Source: Arthrobacter sp. FB24 (GTDB lineage Bacteria; Actinomycetota; Actinomycetes; Actinomycetales; Micrococcaceae). From it: a stretch of 64,000 nt of DNA. Below, one piece after another: positions 42,267-50,398 of this stretch. A program made the translations under genes and the position numbers. The first letter of the stretch is position 1. Each line of letters starts with the position of its first letter. The stretch lies in the NCBI RefSeq assembly GCF_000196235.1, contig NC_008541.1, positions 2,728,001-2,792,000 of the forward strand, written 5' to 3'. The notes beneath the pieces were generated by a model that was not told the DNA's origin, searched no databases, and saw nothing but the letters and a program-made list of their open reading frames with translations.

Positions 42267-43811
42267 TCAGGCCGCGGCCGGGACAGCTTGCCGGAGTCCC
42301 AGCGCCTGTCCGATATCGTCGGGATCCGGGGTGCTACGGCATGCGAGGTCCGCCAGCGTCCAGGCAAGGCGCAGAACGCGGTCGTATCCGCGGGCAGTAA
42401 GGACACCGCGTTCGAGCGCGTGGTCCAGGATCCGTGTGGTGGGTGATGCGAGGCGCAGTGCCCCGCGAAGGACACGGCCGGGCACCTGGGAGTTGGTTTC
42501 CAACCCAAGGGGGCGGAGTCTCTCCAGCTGGCGCAAACGGGCGTCACGGACCCGTGCGGCAATTTCCTGAGTGCCTTCCTCAGCCCCGGTCCGCCCGAAA
42601 TCGGCAAGCGAAACCCGCTCCACCTGCAGCTGGATGTCCACCCGGTCCAGGAGGGGCCCGGACATCCGGGCGAGGTACCGGCGCCGCATCATCGGGGTGC
42701 AGGTGCAATCGAGCCCCTTCCCCGAGGCTTTGCCGCAGGGGCAGGGGTTGGCGGCCAGCACGAGTTGGAATCTTGCAGGGTAGGCAGCTGTTCCGGCGGA
42801 CCGGTGGATCACCAGTTCGCCACTCTCCAGGGGTTGCCTGAGCGCATCGAGGACCCGCCGTTCGTATTCCGGGGCCTCGTCCAGGAACAGCACGCCGCGG
42901 TGTGCCCTGGAGGCGGCGCCCGGCCGCGGCAGCCCTGATCCGCCTCCGATGATGGCTGCGGCGGTGGCGCTGTGGTGGGGATTCTCAAACGGCGGCCGAC
43001 GGAGGAGCTGCACGGCGGCTGACGGCAGGGCACACAAGGAGTGGATGGCCGTCACCTCCATGGCCTCGGTGTCAGCCAGGTCAGGCAGCAGGCCCGGGAG
43101 CCGTTCGGCGAGCATTGTCTTTCCGGCGCCGGGCGGACCGGACAGGAGCAGATGGTGGGCACCGGCGGCCGCGACTTCGAGCGCCCTCCGGGCGTCCCCC
43201 TGGCCTGAGACGTCGCACATGTCGGGTGCCTCCAGCTCTCCGGCCGCAGCATCGCCGGAGGGTTCCTCGTCCTCGGGTTCGAAGTCGAGCGCAAGCTCCG
43301 CCGGATCAGCCCCGAAGTCACAGGCGAGTCGGGCCAGGGTCTTGTATCCGCGGACCCGGGCTCCCGCTACAAGTGCCGCCTCAGCCGCATTCGCCTGGGC
43401 CACCACTATGTCCGGGTAGCCTGCCTGCACGGCGGCCATCACGGCCGGGAGGATTCCGCGGACCGGCCTGAGCCTGCCGTCAAGGCCCAGTTCAGCGATG
43501 AAGACGGTCCGTTCAGTGGAGTGGATGTCATTTGCGGCCCGAAGGACCGCCATTGTGATGGCCAGGTCGAAACCCGAGCCCCGTTTTGGCAGGGAAGCGG
43601 GTATGAGGTTGGCGGTGATCTTGCGCCTGCTCAGCGGGATGCCGGAGTTTTGCGCCGCGGACCGGATCCGTTCCTTGGCTTCGTTCAGTGAAGCGTCCGG
43701 CAGGCCGAGAATGACGAAGGCCGGGAGCGTCTGGCCGATGTCAGCTTCAACCTCCACGATGTATCCATTGAGTCCCACGAGCGCCACGGAGTACGTCCTG
43801 CCCAGGGCCAC
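42267..43811 (-). CDS. YifB family Mg-chelatase-like AAA ATPase (ComM)
   Basis: 514 residues. An N-terminal Lon-protease-like domain (GRTYSVALVGLNGYIVEVE, GLPDASLNEAKERIRSA) is followed by the AAA core with Walker A GPPGAGKTMLAERLPGLLP, Walker B GVLFLDEAPEY, and ANPCPCG. The related ComM is a helicase that promotes branch migration in transformation. A serine/Ala-rich acidic insert (EPEDEEPSGDAAAGE) sits before the AAA domain. GTG 43811 directly follows the yraN stop. Confidence 0.92.
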   Translation of the reverse strand: MALGRTYSVALVGLNGYIVEVEADIGQTLPAFVILGLPDASLNEAKERIRSAAQNSGIPLSRRKITANLIPASLPKRGSGFDLAITMAVLRAANDIHSTERTVFIAELGLDGRLRPVRGILPAVMAAVQAGYPDIVVAQANAAEAALVAGARVRGYKTLARLACDFGADPAELALDFEPEDEEPSGDAAAGELEAPDMCDVSGQGDARRALEVAAAGAHHLLLSGPPGAGKTMLAERLPGLLPDLADTEAMEVTAIHSLCALPSAAVQLLRRPPFENPHHSATAAAIIGGGSGLPRPGAASRAHRGVLFLDEAPEYERRVLDALRQPLESGELVIHRSAGTAAYPARFQLVLAANPCPCGKASGKGLDCTCTPMMRRRYLARMSGPLLDRVDIQLQVERVSLADFGRTGAEEGTQEIAARVRDARLRQLERLRPLGLETNSQVPGRVLRGALRLASPTTRILDHALERGVLTARGYDRVLRLAWTLADLACRSTPDPDDIGQALGLRQAVPAAA

Positions 43812-44168
43812 CTACCCCACCCCCCTCAGATGCTCTACGCGCGGCTGGCCGGCTCCGTCGTCCAGGACGGCAACCACGTCGACGCGGCGGCAGGGCATGC
43901 GCAGTTCGTGGTCCCGGCACCATGCCGATGCAAGCCTGTGCAGGCGCGCCAGTTTGGCAACGCCGACGGCTTCAAAAGGATGCCCGTAGGCGAGGGATTT
44001 CCGCGTTTTCACCTCGGCGATGACGAGCGAGTCGCCGTCAAGGGCCACGATGTCGATTTCACCTTCGGAACAGCGCCAGTTGCGGTCCACGATCCGCATG
44101 CCCTGTGATTCCAGATATCCGGCGGCTAGTTCTTCTCCGCGCCGGCCAAGCAAGTCTTTGGCTCTCAT
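43812..44168 (-). CDS. YraN family putative endonuclease (UPF0102)
   Basis: 118 residues. GRRGEELAAGYLESQGMRIVDRNWR, EGEIDIVALDGDSLVIAEVKTR and GHPFEAVGVAKLARL match the UPF0102 nuclease-like fold, with the ID...EVK motif of restriction-type enzymes. Role unproven; the gene nearly always neighbours yifB and dprA. ATG 44168 follows GCGGAGGTAAG, which decides the start over an upstream ATG at 44213. Confidence 0.93.
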   Translation of the reverse strand: MRAKDLLGRRGEELAAGYLESQGMRIVDRNWRCSEGEIDIVALDGDSLVIAEVKTRKSLAYGHPFEAVGVAKLARLHRLASAWCRDHELRMPCRRVDVVAVLDDGAGQPRVEHLRGVG

Positions 44169-44210
44169 TCTTACCTCCGCCACCAGCCTGCGGGAGGGCG
44201 TGGAGGCGGG

Positions 44211-44232
44211 CATAGCGGCGAAGGCCGCTATG
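44211..44232 (-). terminator. Hairpin between the small CxxC gene and yraN
   Basis: A perfect 9-bp stem, CATAGCGGC (44211-44219) and GCCGCTATG (44224-44232). On the minus strand its loop is CTTC. It lies 57 bases past the stop of the small gene and 43 bases upstream of yraN. There is no U-run. Confidence 0.45.
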
Positions 44233-44288
44233 TGGGAAAGCGCGCTAATCGGGGCATGTGGAGGAGATGTTGGATCCGGGAAGTACGG

Positions 44289-44399
44289 CTACGCGCGGGT
44301 TCCGCATCTCATGCAGTGGGCAGACTGGTGCGGCCGCTCATCGTAGAAGCCGGCATGGCTGCTCCAGATGTGCCCTAGGAACCAGCAGAGTATTTTCAT
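44289..44399 (-). CDS. DUF1660-like small zinc-binding protein
   Basis: A 36-residue frame (ATG 44399, TAG 44291-44289) too short for usual gene finders. It begins MKILCWFLGHIW and ends HCMRCGTRA: an early Cys5 and His10, then C29-x2-C32. This is the layout of DUF1660, a small phage- and actinobacteria-associated family with an N-terminal CxxxGHxW and a C-terminal CxRCG. A zinc knuckle is inferred. The ribosome site GAGAAGATCTCACC is weak. It has its own structured leader and a hairpin after the stop, independent of yraN. Function unknown. Confidence 0.6.
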   Translation of the reverse strand: MKILCWFLGHIWSSHAGFYDERPHQSAHCMRCGTRA

Positions 44400-44449
44400 G
44401 GTGAGATCTTCTCTGATTTCAGCCGGGTAGGCAGTGCCAGTATGAGCCC

Positions 44450-44472
44450 GCGGTGCTCGACTCAAGCACCGC
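44450..44472 (-). repeat. Hairpin flanked by direct repeats
   Basis: GCGGTGCT (44450-44457) and AGCACCGC (44465-44472) form a perfect 8-bp stem. CCAGTAT occurs at 44437-44443 and again at 44472-44478. It lies 51-73 bases upstream of the DUF1660-like gene start. Confidence 0.4.
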
Positions 44473-44491
44473 CAGTATTTATCTGCAGGAC

Positions 44492-44565
44492 GCGAGACCT
44501 CTCCGCATCGCGGTAAGCCGTCGGAACAGAACTACGAATCAATCCCATACAGTAGTCTCGCGCCA
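44492..44565. other. tRNA-sized element with 7-bp closing helix and CCA
   Basis: GCGAGAC (44492-44498) and GTCTCGC (44555-44561) pair perfectly, with G then CCA following on the plus strand, giving tRNA-like length (71 nt plus CCA). No T-loop consensus, D-arm or anticodon stem is found on either strand, so I do not call a tRNA. The rest of 44400-44666 has no coding signal. Confidence 0.3.
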
Positions 44566-44666
44566 AGGATGGCAGGGATGCCAGACCTCGGGCAAAAAAC
44601 GAGTAGTGCAATCCGCTGAACCGGTGGTCAGGGGCGAAGGGCAGGTGCCCGCACCGTCCGGCCGCG

Positions 44667-44993
44667 TCAGTTGCCGAGATCCACGTCCTTGGGAAGGGCC
44701 AGTTCCTCGTTGCGTGGCAGCTCTTCGACGTTGACGTCCTTGAAAGTGATCACCCGGACGCTTTTGACGAACCGGGCCGAGCGGTAGACGTCCCACACCC
44801 AGGCGTCCTGGAGGGTGAGGTCAAAATAGACTTCGCCGTCGGCGCTGCGCGCCTGAAGGTCCACGTGGTTGGCGAGGTAGAAACGCCGCTCGGTCTCGAC
44901 TACGTAGCTGAACAGCCCGACGACGTCACGGTATTCGCGGTAGAGCTGAAGCTCCATGTCGGTTTCATAGTTCTCAAGATCCTCGGCACTCAT
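44667..44993 (-). CDS. DUF2469 family protein
   Basis: 108 residues. The start MSAEDLENYETDMELQLYREYRDVVGLFSYVVETERRFYLAN is the almost invariant beginning of DUF2469 proteins of actinobacteria. ATG 44993 is therefore preferred over ATG 45008. Function unknown; it sits after rnhB in the standard order. CAAGAT on the minus strand is spaced as a leaderless -10. Confidence 0.93.
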   Translation of the reverse strand: MSAEDLENYETDMELQLYREYRDVVGLFSYVVETERRFYLANHVDLQARSADGEVYFDLTLQDAWVWDVYRSARFVKSVRVITFKDVNVEELPRNEELALPKDVDLGN

Positions 44994-45047
44994 GGTTCCA
45001 TCTTGCACTATTCCGCGCTGCCCCGCGGCCAGGGCGGGGAGCCGGGG

Positions 45048-45713
45048 TTAGAGAATCTGCCAGCTGACCCGGTGGTAGGGCGACGGGCCCGCTGCTCTGA
45101 GCGCTTCCTTGTGTGACGCCGTTCCGTAGCCTTTGTTCTCATCCCAGCCGAAGGCAGGGTATTCCCCATGCAGCGAACGCATGATCCGGTCCCGTTCCAC
45201 TTTGGCCAGGATGCTGGCAGCGGCCACGCTCAGGCACTGCATGTCCGCCTTGACGAGGGTGTGGACCGGCGCGTCGCAGCCCGGACCCGCGGGGGCGTCG
45301 TCGAACAGGGAGGCCTGCGTCTCCGGTGAGAGCCAGTTGTGGCTGCCGTCAAGCAACACCACGTCGGGGGTGACCCCGGCGGCCAGGATCTGCAGCCAGG
45401 CCCGCGTACCGGCAGTACGCAGGGCAGCGATGATACCCAATGCGTCGATCTCGCCGGCGGAGGCGTGCCCCACCGCCGAGGCGACGCTCCAGTTCCGCAC
45501 CAGGGGTTCCAGCCGCTCTCGGTCGGATTCCTTCAGGAGCTTGCTGTCCCGGACGTCGTCCAGCAGCACCGGACGGCTCAGGTCCACGACGGTGATCCCG
45601 ACGGTCACGGGACCCGCGATGGCGCCCCGGCCTACTTCGTCGATGCCCGCCAGCAGCCTGGCGCCGGAACTCAGGAACCGGTGCTCGTAGTCGAGGGTGG
45701 GTGCAACGGACAT
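45048..45713 (-). CDS. rnhB: Ribonuclease HII
   Basis: Removes RNA from RNA-DNA hybrids and single misincorporated ribonucleotides. 221 residues. [14 protein letters not shown] carries the first D and E; DSKLL follows with the next Asp; and [26 protein letters not shown] is the family's KAD...AS..AKV motif. ATG 45713 immediately follows the lepB stop codon. It is expressed with the signal peptidases. Confidence 0.97.
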
Positions 45714-46628
45714 CTATTTTCCAGCCGGTGCAGGGACGTTCCGGAACACGTCGGGATAATTGCCCAGGCCGGTCAGCCGGTTGAGGGGCCAAGCGATAAC
45801 GGCCGCCTTGCCCTCAATATCGGGCATGTCAATGAAGCCGCCGTTGCTGTCCTGGTGGGCGCGGGAATCGGCCGAGTGGTTCCTGTTGTCCCCCATCACC
45901 CAGATCTTGCCGTCCGGGACAACGACGTCGAAGTTGCGGATGTCCGGCACCTCGGCGGGGTTGACGTAGGTCTCGTCCACGGCGGTGCCGTTGATGGTGA
46001 GCTTGCCGCCGGCGTCACAGCACACCACATGGTCGCCCGGGAGGCCGATCACGCGCTTGACCAGGTGCTGCTCCGAATTGTCCGGCAGCAGTCCGACGAA
46101 CGTCAGGCCGTCCTGGACCCAGGTATACGGGCCGTCGGCCTTCTCCGGCGAGGGCACCAGCCATCCCTTGGTGTCCTTGAAGACCACCACATCCCCGCGC
46201 TCAAGGGCGAAGGGTTCAGGCACGAGCAGGTTGACGAAGATCCGGTCGTTCACATCCAGCGTGTTGACCATGGATTCGGATGGAATGTAGAACGCCCGGA
46301 ACAGGAAAGTCTTGATCAGGAAGGACAGCACCACGGCGATGGCCACCACCGTGAGCACCTCCTTGATCCAGAGGTACACCGCCCCGTGGGCTTTGCCTTC
46401 TTTAGCCGCTTTCGACGGGCCGGATTTCGAATGTGCGCCGTGCGAACCGGCCGCCCGGCTCCCGGCTCCGGCGGGCAGGCCGGTTTCGGCCGAAGGATCA
46501 TCAGGCGTGCCTGCGGACGGAGCAACGGTGTCCCTGTCCGTGGCAGTTCCCGTTTGGTCGCCTCCGGCCGAGGCGCGTCCGGCGTCGTGCTTGAACGGAT
46601 CAGGAGTCCGGGGGTCGGTCTCGGGCAT
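45714..46628 (-). CDS. lepB: Signal peptidase I (first copy)
   Basis: 304 residues. A Pro/Gly/Ser-rich cytoplasmic region of about 85 residues precedes one membrane segment ([21 protein letters not shown]). [11 protein letters not shown] has the catalytic Ser and [14 protein letters not shown] the catalytic Lys; [11 protein letters not shown] closes the site. It cleaves signal peptides of Sec and Tat substrates outside the membrane. Its ATG abuts the stop of the second lepB copy, and its stop abuts rnhB. Confidence 0.95.
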
Positions 46629-47306
46629 CTACTGTCCGTCCTTCGTCGTCGTGCTAATTTCTGCTGGCCGGGGAACGGCCGCAAATCTGTCAAGTGGCCA
46701 GATGATCTGGACCGGCCTGCCAATGACCCGGTCCAGGGGCACCATGCCGCCGCCCGGTGCGCCCAGGAGGCTCCGGGAATCGGCGGACATGGAGCGGTGG
46801 TCTCCAAGCAACCATAACCGTCCCGCCGGAACGATCACGCTGAACTTCTGCTTGCTCGCAACGTCTCCGTCATAGAGGTATGGTTCCTCAAGCGCCTGAC
46901 CGTTCACTGTGAGGCGCTGCTGGTCGTCGCAGCAGACAACATGATCTCCGGGCAACCCGATAACCCGCTTTATGTAGGTTGTATCACTGCCCGTAACGCC
47001 AAGCCAGTGACCGGCCGCCGCGGCGGCGTCCTGGAGCGGGCCGTTGCCGCTGTTGAGCGGGGCGAACGTCCCGCGGCCGTCAAAGACTACGACGTCACCG
47101 CGCCGGACCGGCTCGGACTGGAAGTCGGTGCGGGACACCAGAATCCTGTCCCCCGCGCCGAAAAGCGGCTCCATGGAGGCGGAAGGTATGTAGTACACGT
47201 CCAGCCAGAGTGTGCGGACAAGTCCGCTGACCAGAACGGCCAGCGCCAGTGCCAGCAACACAAAACGCCAGCCCAGTTTCCTGGGCTGGCGTTTTGACTG
47301 GTCCAT
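46629..47306 (-). CDS. lepB: Signal peptidase I (second copy)
   Basis: 225 residues. A short basic N-terminus (DQSKRQPRKLGWR) is followed by a membrane segment (FVLLALALAVLVSGLVRTLW). Catalytic Ser44 lies in YIPSASMEPLFG and the Lys in [26 protein letters not shown] matches the third box. The two copies share the GDHVVCCD segment, pointing to duplication. ATG 47306 has AGGA eight bases upstream. Codons 4-15 encode a perfect terminator-like hairpin. Confidence 0.93.
   Translation of the reverse strand: MDQSKRQPRKLGWRFVLLALALAVLVSGLVRTLWLDVYYIPSASMEPLFGAGDRILVSRTDFQSEPVRRGDVVVFDGRGTFAPLNSGNGPLQDAAAAAGHWLGVTGSDTTYIKRVIGLPGDHVVCCDDQQRLTVNGQALEEPYLYDGDVASKQKFSVIVPAGRLWLLGDHRSMSADSRSLLGAPGGGMVPLDRVIGRPVQIIWPLDRFAAVPRPAEISTTTKDGQ
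47261..47296 (-). terminator. Terminator-like hairpin inside lepB codons 4-16
   Basis: A perfect 16-bp stem with outer arms CAAAACGCC and GGCGTTTTG: AAAACGCCAGCCCAG with its complement around a 4-base loop (GAAA on the coding strand). TTTTGTGTTG follows in the coding direction. Position is between rplS and the bulk of lepB, all on one strand. Confidence 0.65.
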
Positions 47307-47389
47307 GATCCGTATCCTGTGGCGCTGTTGCGGAAGGCTCCGGCGCGGGCCGGATCCGGGTTCTGGACCCGCCGTGGAAGTCCGGGGAC

Positions 47390-47749
47390 TTACTTGGCGG
47401 TGCTGAAGTCGCGCTTTTCCTTGATCTTCGCGGCCTTACCGCGCAGTGCACGCATGTAGTAAAGCTTGGCGCGGCGGACGTCACCCTTGGTGACGACCTC
47501 GATCTTGTCGATGATCGGGGAGTGTACCGGGAAGGTACGCTCTACACCGACACCGAAGGAAACCTTGCGGACCGTGAAGGTTTCGCGGATGCCGTCGCCC
47601 TGGCGGCCCAGGACGAAGCCCTGGAATACCTGGACACGGGAGTTCTTGCCTTCGATGATGTTCACGTGAACCTTGAGGGTGTCACCCGCGCGGAACTGGG
47701 GAACATCGGTGCGCAGCGACGCTGCGTCTACGGTATCGAGGATATGCAT
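47390..47749 (-). CDS. rplS: 50S ribosomal protein L19
   Basis: 119 residues. [56 protein letters not shown] and [24 protein letters not shown] are the L19 pattern. It sits at the interface of the two ribosomal subunits. MHILDTVD at 47749 is the usual start, with CAGGAGTGG upstream; a longer frame from 47773 is ignored. A structured leader precedes it. lepB follows 83 bp downstream. Confidence 0.97.
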   Translation of the reverse strand: MHILDTVDAASLRTDVPQFRAGDTLKVHVNIIEGKNSRVQVFQGFVLGRQGDGIRETFTVRKVSFGVGVERTFPVHSPIIDKIEVVTKGDVRRAKLYYMRALRGKAAKIKEKRDFSTAK

Positions 47750-47793
47750 TGATCCACTCCTGGTGAACGCCACAGGTCATCCACTTTGGGTCA

Positions 47794-47833
47794 CGGCAGC
47801 CAAGCCCGGGACTGTGCCCGGAAATCACTGCCG
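47794..47833 (-). other. Two-tier hairpin in the rplS leader
   Basis: CGGCAG (47794-47799) and CTGCCG (47828-47833) close an outer stem; CCGGG (47806-47810) and CCCGG (47817-47821) form an inner one, separated by an asymmetric internal loop. It lies 45-84 bases upstream of rplS in its 5' region, where L19 autoregulatory leaders occur in other phyla. Confidence 0.4.
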
Positions 47834-48007
47834 AAAATTTTCTGATCCGGCTCCGTCACTGATTGGCGGGACCGGGGTGCCGGGCTGTTGGTGGCGCTCC
47901 CCCTGTGGCAGGTGCGCACCCAGCAGGCACAAGGACTAATTTTGCCACATTCGGAGGATTCCGGCGAATCCGGAGACGCCTGACGGCGTCGGCGGTCCCG
48001 CGGGACG

Positions 48008-48832
48008 TCAGCCGTCCGCCGGCGCGCCATTCCCGGGCTCCTCCGGGCGGTGCCGGAGATGACCGTCGACGACGTCGTACCCCAGGTCGCCGAGCGCGGT
48101 GCGGTCCGCGCGGGGAAGATTGCCGGCGTCGAACTCTGCGAGCAAGTCGGGCCGGCGTTGGGCGGTCCGGCGGTACTGCTGATGCCGGCGCCACTGGGCA
48201 ATCTTGCCGTGGTTGCCACTCAGCAGAACCGGGGGAACCTCGCGGTCACGCCAGGAGGAAGGCTTGGTGTACACGGGGTATTCCAGCAGGCCGTCCGAGT
48301 GTGATTCCTCCACGAGGGATTCCGGATTGCCCACAACCCCCGGAAGGAGCCGGACGATGGCTTCCGTCATGGCCAGAACGGCCACCTCGCCGCCATTGAG
48401 GACGTAGTCCCCCAGGCTCATGGGCCGGACCGTGAAGTGCTCTTCCGCCCACTCGATGACGCGTTCGTCAATGCCCTCGTAGCGGCCGCAGGCAAAAACC
48501 AGCTGCTCTTCCCCGGCGAGCTCGTGTGCCAGCGCCTGGGTGAACCGTTCCCCTGCAGGGGACGGTACGATCAGCACCGGCTTACGGGCGGCGTCGCCGG
48601 CCCTGGCTGCCGCTACGGTACTAAGCGCCTGTGCCCACGGTTCAGCCTTCATCACCATGCCGGCTCCGCCGCCGTACGGAGTGTCATCCACCGAGCGGTG
48701 CTTATCGGTGGTGAACTCACGGAGATCATGGACGTTCAAGTCCAGGATGCCGTCCTGGCGGGCCTTCCCGATCAACGAAAGTTCCAGGGGCGCAAGGTAC
48801 TCGGGGAAGATGCTGACGACGTCGATCCTCAT
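48008..48832 (-). CDS. trmD: tRNA (guanine-37-N1)-methyltransferase
   Basis: Methylates G37 of tRNAs reading CNN and preventing +1 frameshifts. 274 residues. [13 protein letters not shown] is the invariant start, [14 protein letters not shown] the cofactor loop, [13 protein letters not shown] and [16 protein letters not shown] the SAM-binding trefoil knot, and [11 protein letters not shown] the anticodon-binding part. ATG 48832 directly follows the rimM stop (TAA-ATG), a tightly coupled pair. Confidence 0.97.
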   Translation of the reverse strand: MRIDVVSIFPEYLAPLELSLIGKARQDGILDLNVHDLREFTTDKHRSVDDTPYGGGAGMVMKAEPWAQALSTVAAARAGDAARKPVLIVPSPAGERFTQALAHELAGEEQLVFACGRYEGIDERVIEWAEEHFTVRPMSLGDYVLNGGEVAVLAMTEAIVRLLPGVVGNPESLVEESHSDGLLEYPVYTKPSSWRDREVPPVLLSGNHGKIAQWRRHQQYRRTAQRRPDLLAEFDAGNLPRADRTALGDLGYDVVDGHLRHRPEEPGNGAPADG

Positions 48833-49426
48833 TTAGGCGTTGTCTCCGGCCTCAGCCTTGCCCGGCTCCGCCTCGCCCGGCCCGGATTCGCCGGCGTCCG
48901 ACGTTTCGCCGGAATCTTCAACGTTGATTTCGAAGAGGCCGGGCGGCGGAGTGACCAGGATGTACTTCTCTCCGACATTGACCTCAGGCACGATTTCCTC
49001 GACGAAGGGAATCAGGATTTCCTTGCCGTCCGGCGACTCCACCACGATAAGGTCCTGGACCGGAAGGGTGCGGAGACCGGAAATCGTGCCTACGACGGCA
49101 TCGCCAACGCGGACGTCGAGGCCGACGAGCTCGTGCTCGTACCAGCCTTCGTCGTCTTCCTCCTCGAGTTCTTCAGTCTCGATGAACAGCTTGGCGCCGC
49201 GCAGGGCTTCGGCCTGGTTGCGCGTCTCGATGCCTTCGAAGCCCAGCAGCAGGATGTCCTTGTTCCAGCGGGCACTGTCAACGGTGAGCGGCCCCGCCGA
49301 CGCGGGTTCAACCACGAACCGGGTGCCCGGAATGAATCGGTCCTCCGGCGCGTCGGTCAGGACCTGGACGGTCACTTCGCCGCGGATGCCGTGCGGTTTG
49401 CCGATTCGTGCCACCTGAAGCTGCAT
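48833..49426 (-). CDS. rimM: 16S rRNA processing protein RimM
   Basis: 197 residues. VARIGKPHGIRGEVTVQVLTD is the N-terminal RimM motif, and the PRC-barrel half shows YEHELVGLDVRVGDAVVGTISG and EILIPFVEEIVPEVNVGEKYI. It assists maturation of the 30S head domain next to S19. A Ala/Glu/Gly-rich tail of about 30 residues (SGETSDAGESGPGEAEPG) is extra to the core. Confidence 0.95.
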   Translation of the reverse strand: MQLQVARIGKPHGIRGEVTVQVLTDAPEDRFIPGTRFVVEPASAGPLTVDSARWNKDILLLGFEGIETRNQAEALRGAKLFIETEELEEEDDEGWYEHELVGLDVRVGDAVVGTISGLRTLPVQDLIVVESPDGKEILIPFVEEIVPEVNVGEKYILVTPPPGLFEINVEDSGETSDAGESGPGEAEPGKAEAGDNA

Positions 49427-49484
49427 CTGTTCCTCTGTTCCGGGATTCGTTCTGTTGTGGTTCTACTGCGGCCGGGCCGAAAAC

Positions 49485-49525
49485 AGTCCGGCCCCTCCAC
49501 CATAATCTGGTGAAGGGGCCGGACT
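49485..49525 (-). terminator. Terminator between khpA and rimM
   Basis: An 18-bp stem with one mismatch, AGTCCGGCCCCT (from 49485) and its complement (ending 49525), has a 5-base loop and a TGTTTTC tract on the minus strand. It should end or attenuate the rpsP-khpA transcript before rimM. Confidence 0.85.
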
Positions 49526-49547
49526 TGAGACAAGTATTGCGGGGCGT

Positions 49548-49790
49548 TTACCGGCGGCGGTCGGTGTCGACGACGTCGACCCTGACCTGCTCGCCGCCGG
49601 CCAGCGCCGCCACGACAGTGCGCAGCGCGCGTGCCGTGCGGCCCTGACGACCGATCACCCGTCCAAGGTCGTCCTGGTGAACCCGCACCTCGAGGGTGTC
49701 CCCGCGGCGGTTGTTCTTGGCGCTGACCTTGACGTCCTCGGGACTGTCAACGATCCCGCGGACAAGGTGTTCGAGCGCTTCTGCCAGCAA
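49548..49790 (-). CDS. khpA: KH-domain RNA-binding protein KhpA
   Basis: 80 residues. LVRGIVDSPEDVKV, then the KH core LEVRVHQDDLGRVIGRQGRTARALRTVV with the GxxG loop (GRQG). KhpA pairs with KhpB/Jag to bind RNA and affects cell-division proteins in Firmicutes; the gene follows rpsP throughout actinobacteria. The start is a TTG at 49790, one base past the rpsP stop. Confidence 0.93.
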   Translation of the reverse strand: MLAEALEHLVRGIVDSPEDVKVSAKNNRRGDTLEVRVHQDDLGRVIGRQGRTARALRTVVAALAGGEQVRVDVVDTDRRR

Positions 49791-49791
49791 T

Positions 49792-50214
49792 TTACTCAGC
49801 CTCGGTGGTCTCTGCTTCAGCTTCGGTGGAAGCGTCGGCTGCCTCGTCCTTCTTGGCCTTCTTGGTGATGGCTTCCGGGATGATCACGGAACCCTTTTCC
49901 GGGGTAACGAAGGCAGCCTTGGGAGCCTTGGTCTTCAAGGTGCCCTCCTGGCCGGGGAGACCCTTGAACTTCTGCCAGTCACCGGTGATCTTGAGGATCG
50001 CGGCAACCTGCTCGGACGGCTGTGCGCCGACGCCGAGCCAGTACTGGGCACGGTCCGTGTCGACCTCGATGTATGAGGGCTCTTCGGTGGGGTGGTACTT
50101 GCCGATCTCTTCGATGGCACGGCCGTCACGCTTGGAGCGTGCGTCCATGACGACGATGCGGTAGTACGGTGCGCGCATCTTGCCAAAGCGCTTAAGGCGA
50201 ATCTTTACGGCCAC
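49792..50214 (-). CDS. rpsP: 30S ribosomal protein S16
   Basis: 140 residues. [26 protein letters not shown] and [35 protein letters not shown] are the S16 signature. The C-terminal tail of about 60 residues, acidic and Ala/Glu-rich, is long for the family but normal for actinobacteria. The GTG at 50214 is preferred, with CAGGAG upstream; the frame from 50265 adds a non-family leader. Confidence 0.96.
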   Translation of the reverse strand: MAVKIRLKRFGKMRAPYYRIVVMDARSKRDGRAIEEIGKYHPTEEPSYIEVDTDRAQYWLGVGAQPSEQVAAILKITGDWQKFKGLPGQEGTLKTKAPKAAFVTPEKGSVIIPEAITKKAKKDEAADASTEAEAETTEAE

Positions 50215-50398
50215 TTTTGTGGTCACTCCTGTTTCTGAAACGGGGTCGAGCCCGGCGTTCTGCACCCGTGGGGCGGGCCGTACTAGGGGGTTCTAAAAGG
50301 ACAGGATCCGGACGCGGAGAGAGGGGCCACGCAGATCGAGTACCTGTTTATTGTGCCAGATCGGCGGCGGGATTTCGACTTGACGCCCGGCGGGCCGT

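Noticed and set aside
44492..44565. A tRNA gene
   Set aside because: Only the closing helix and CCA fit; no T-loop, D-arm or anticodon stem on either strand. Kept only as an unexplained element.
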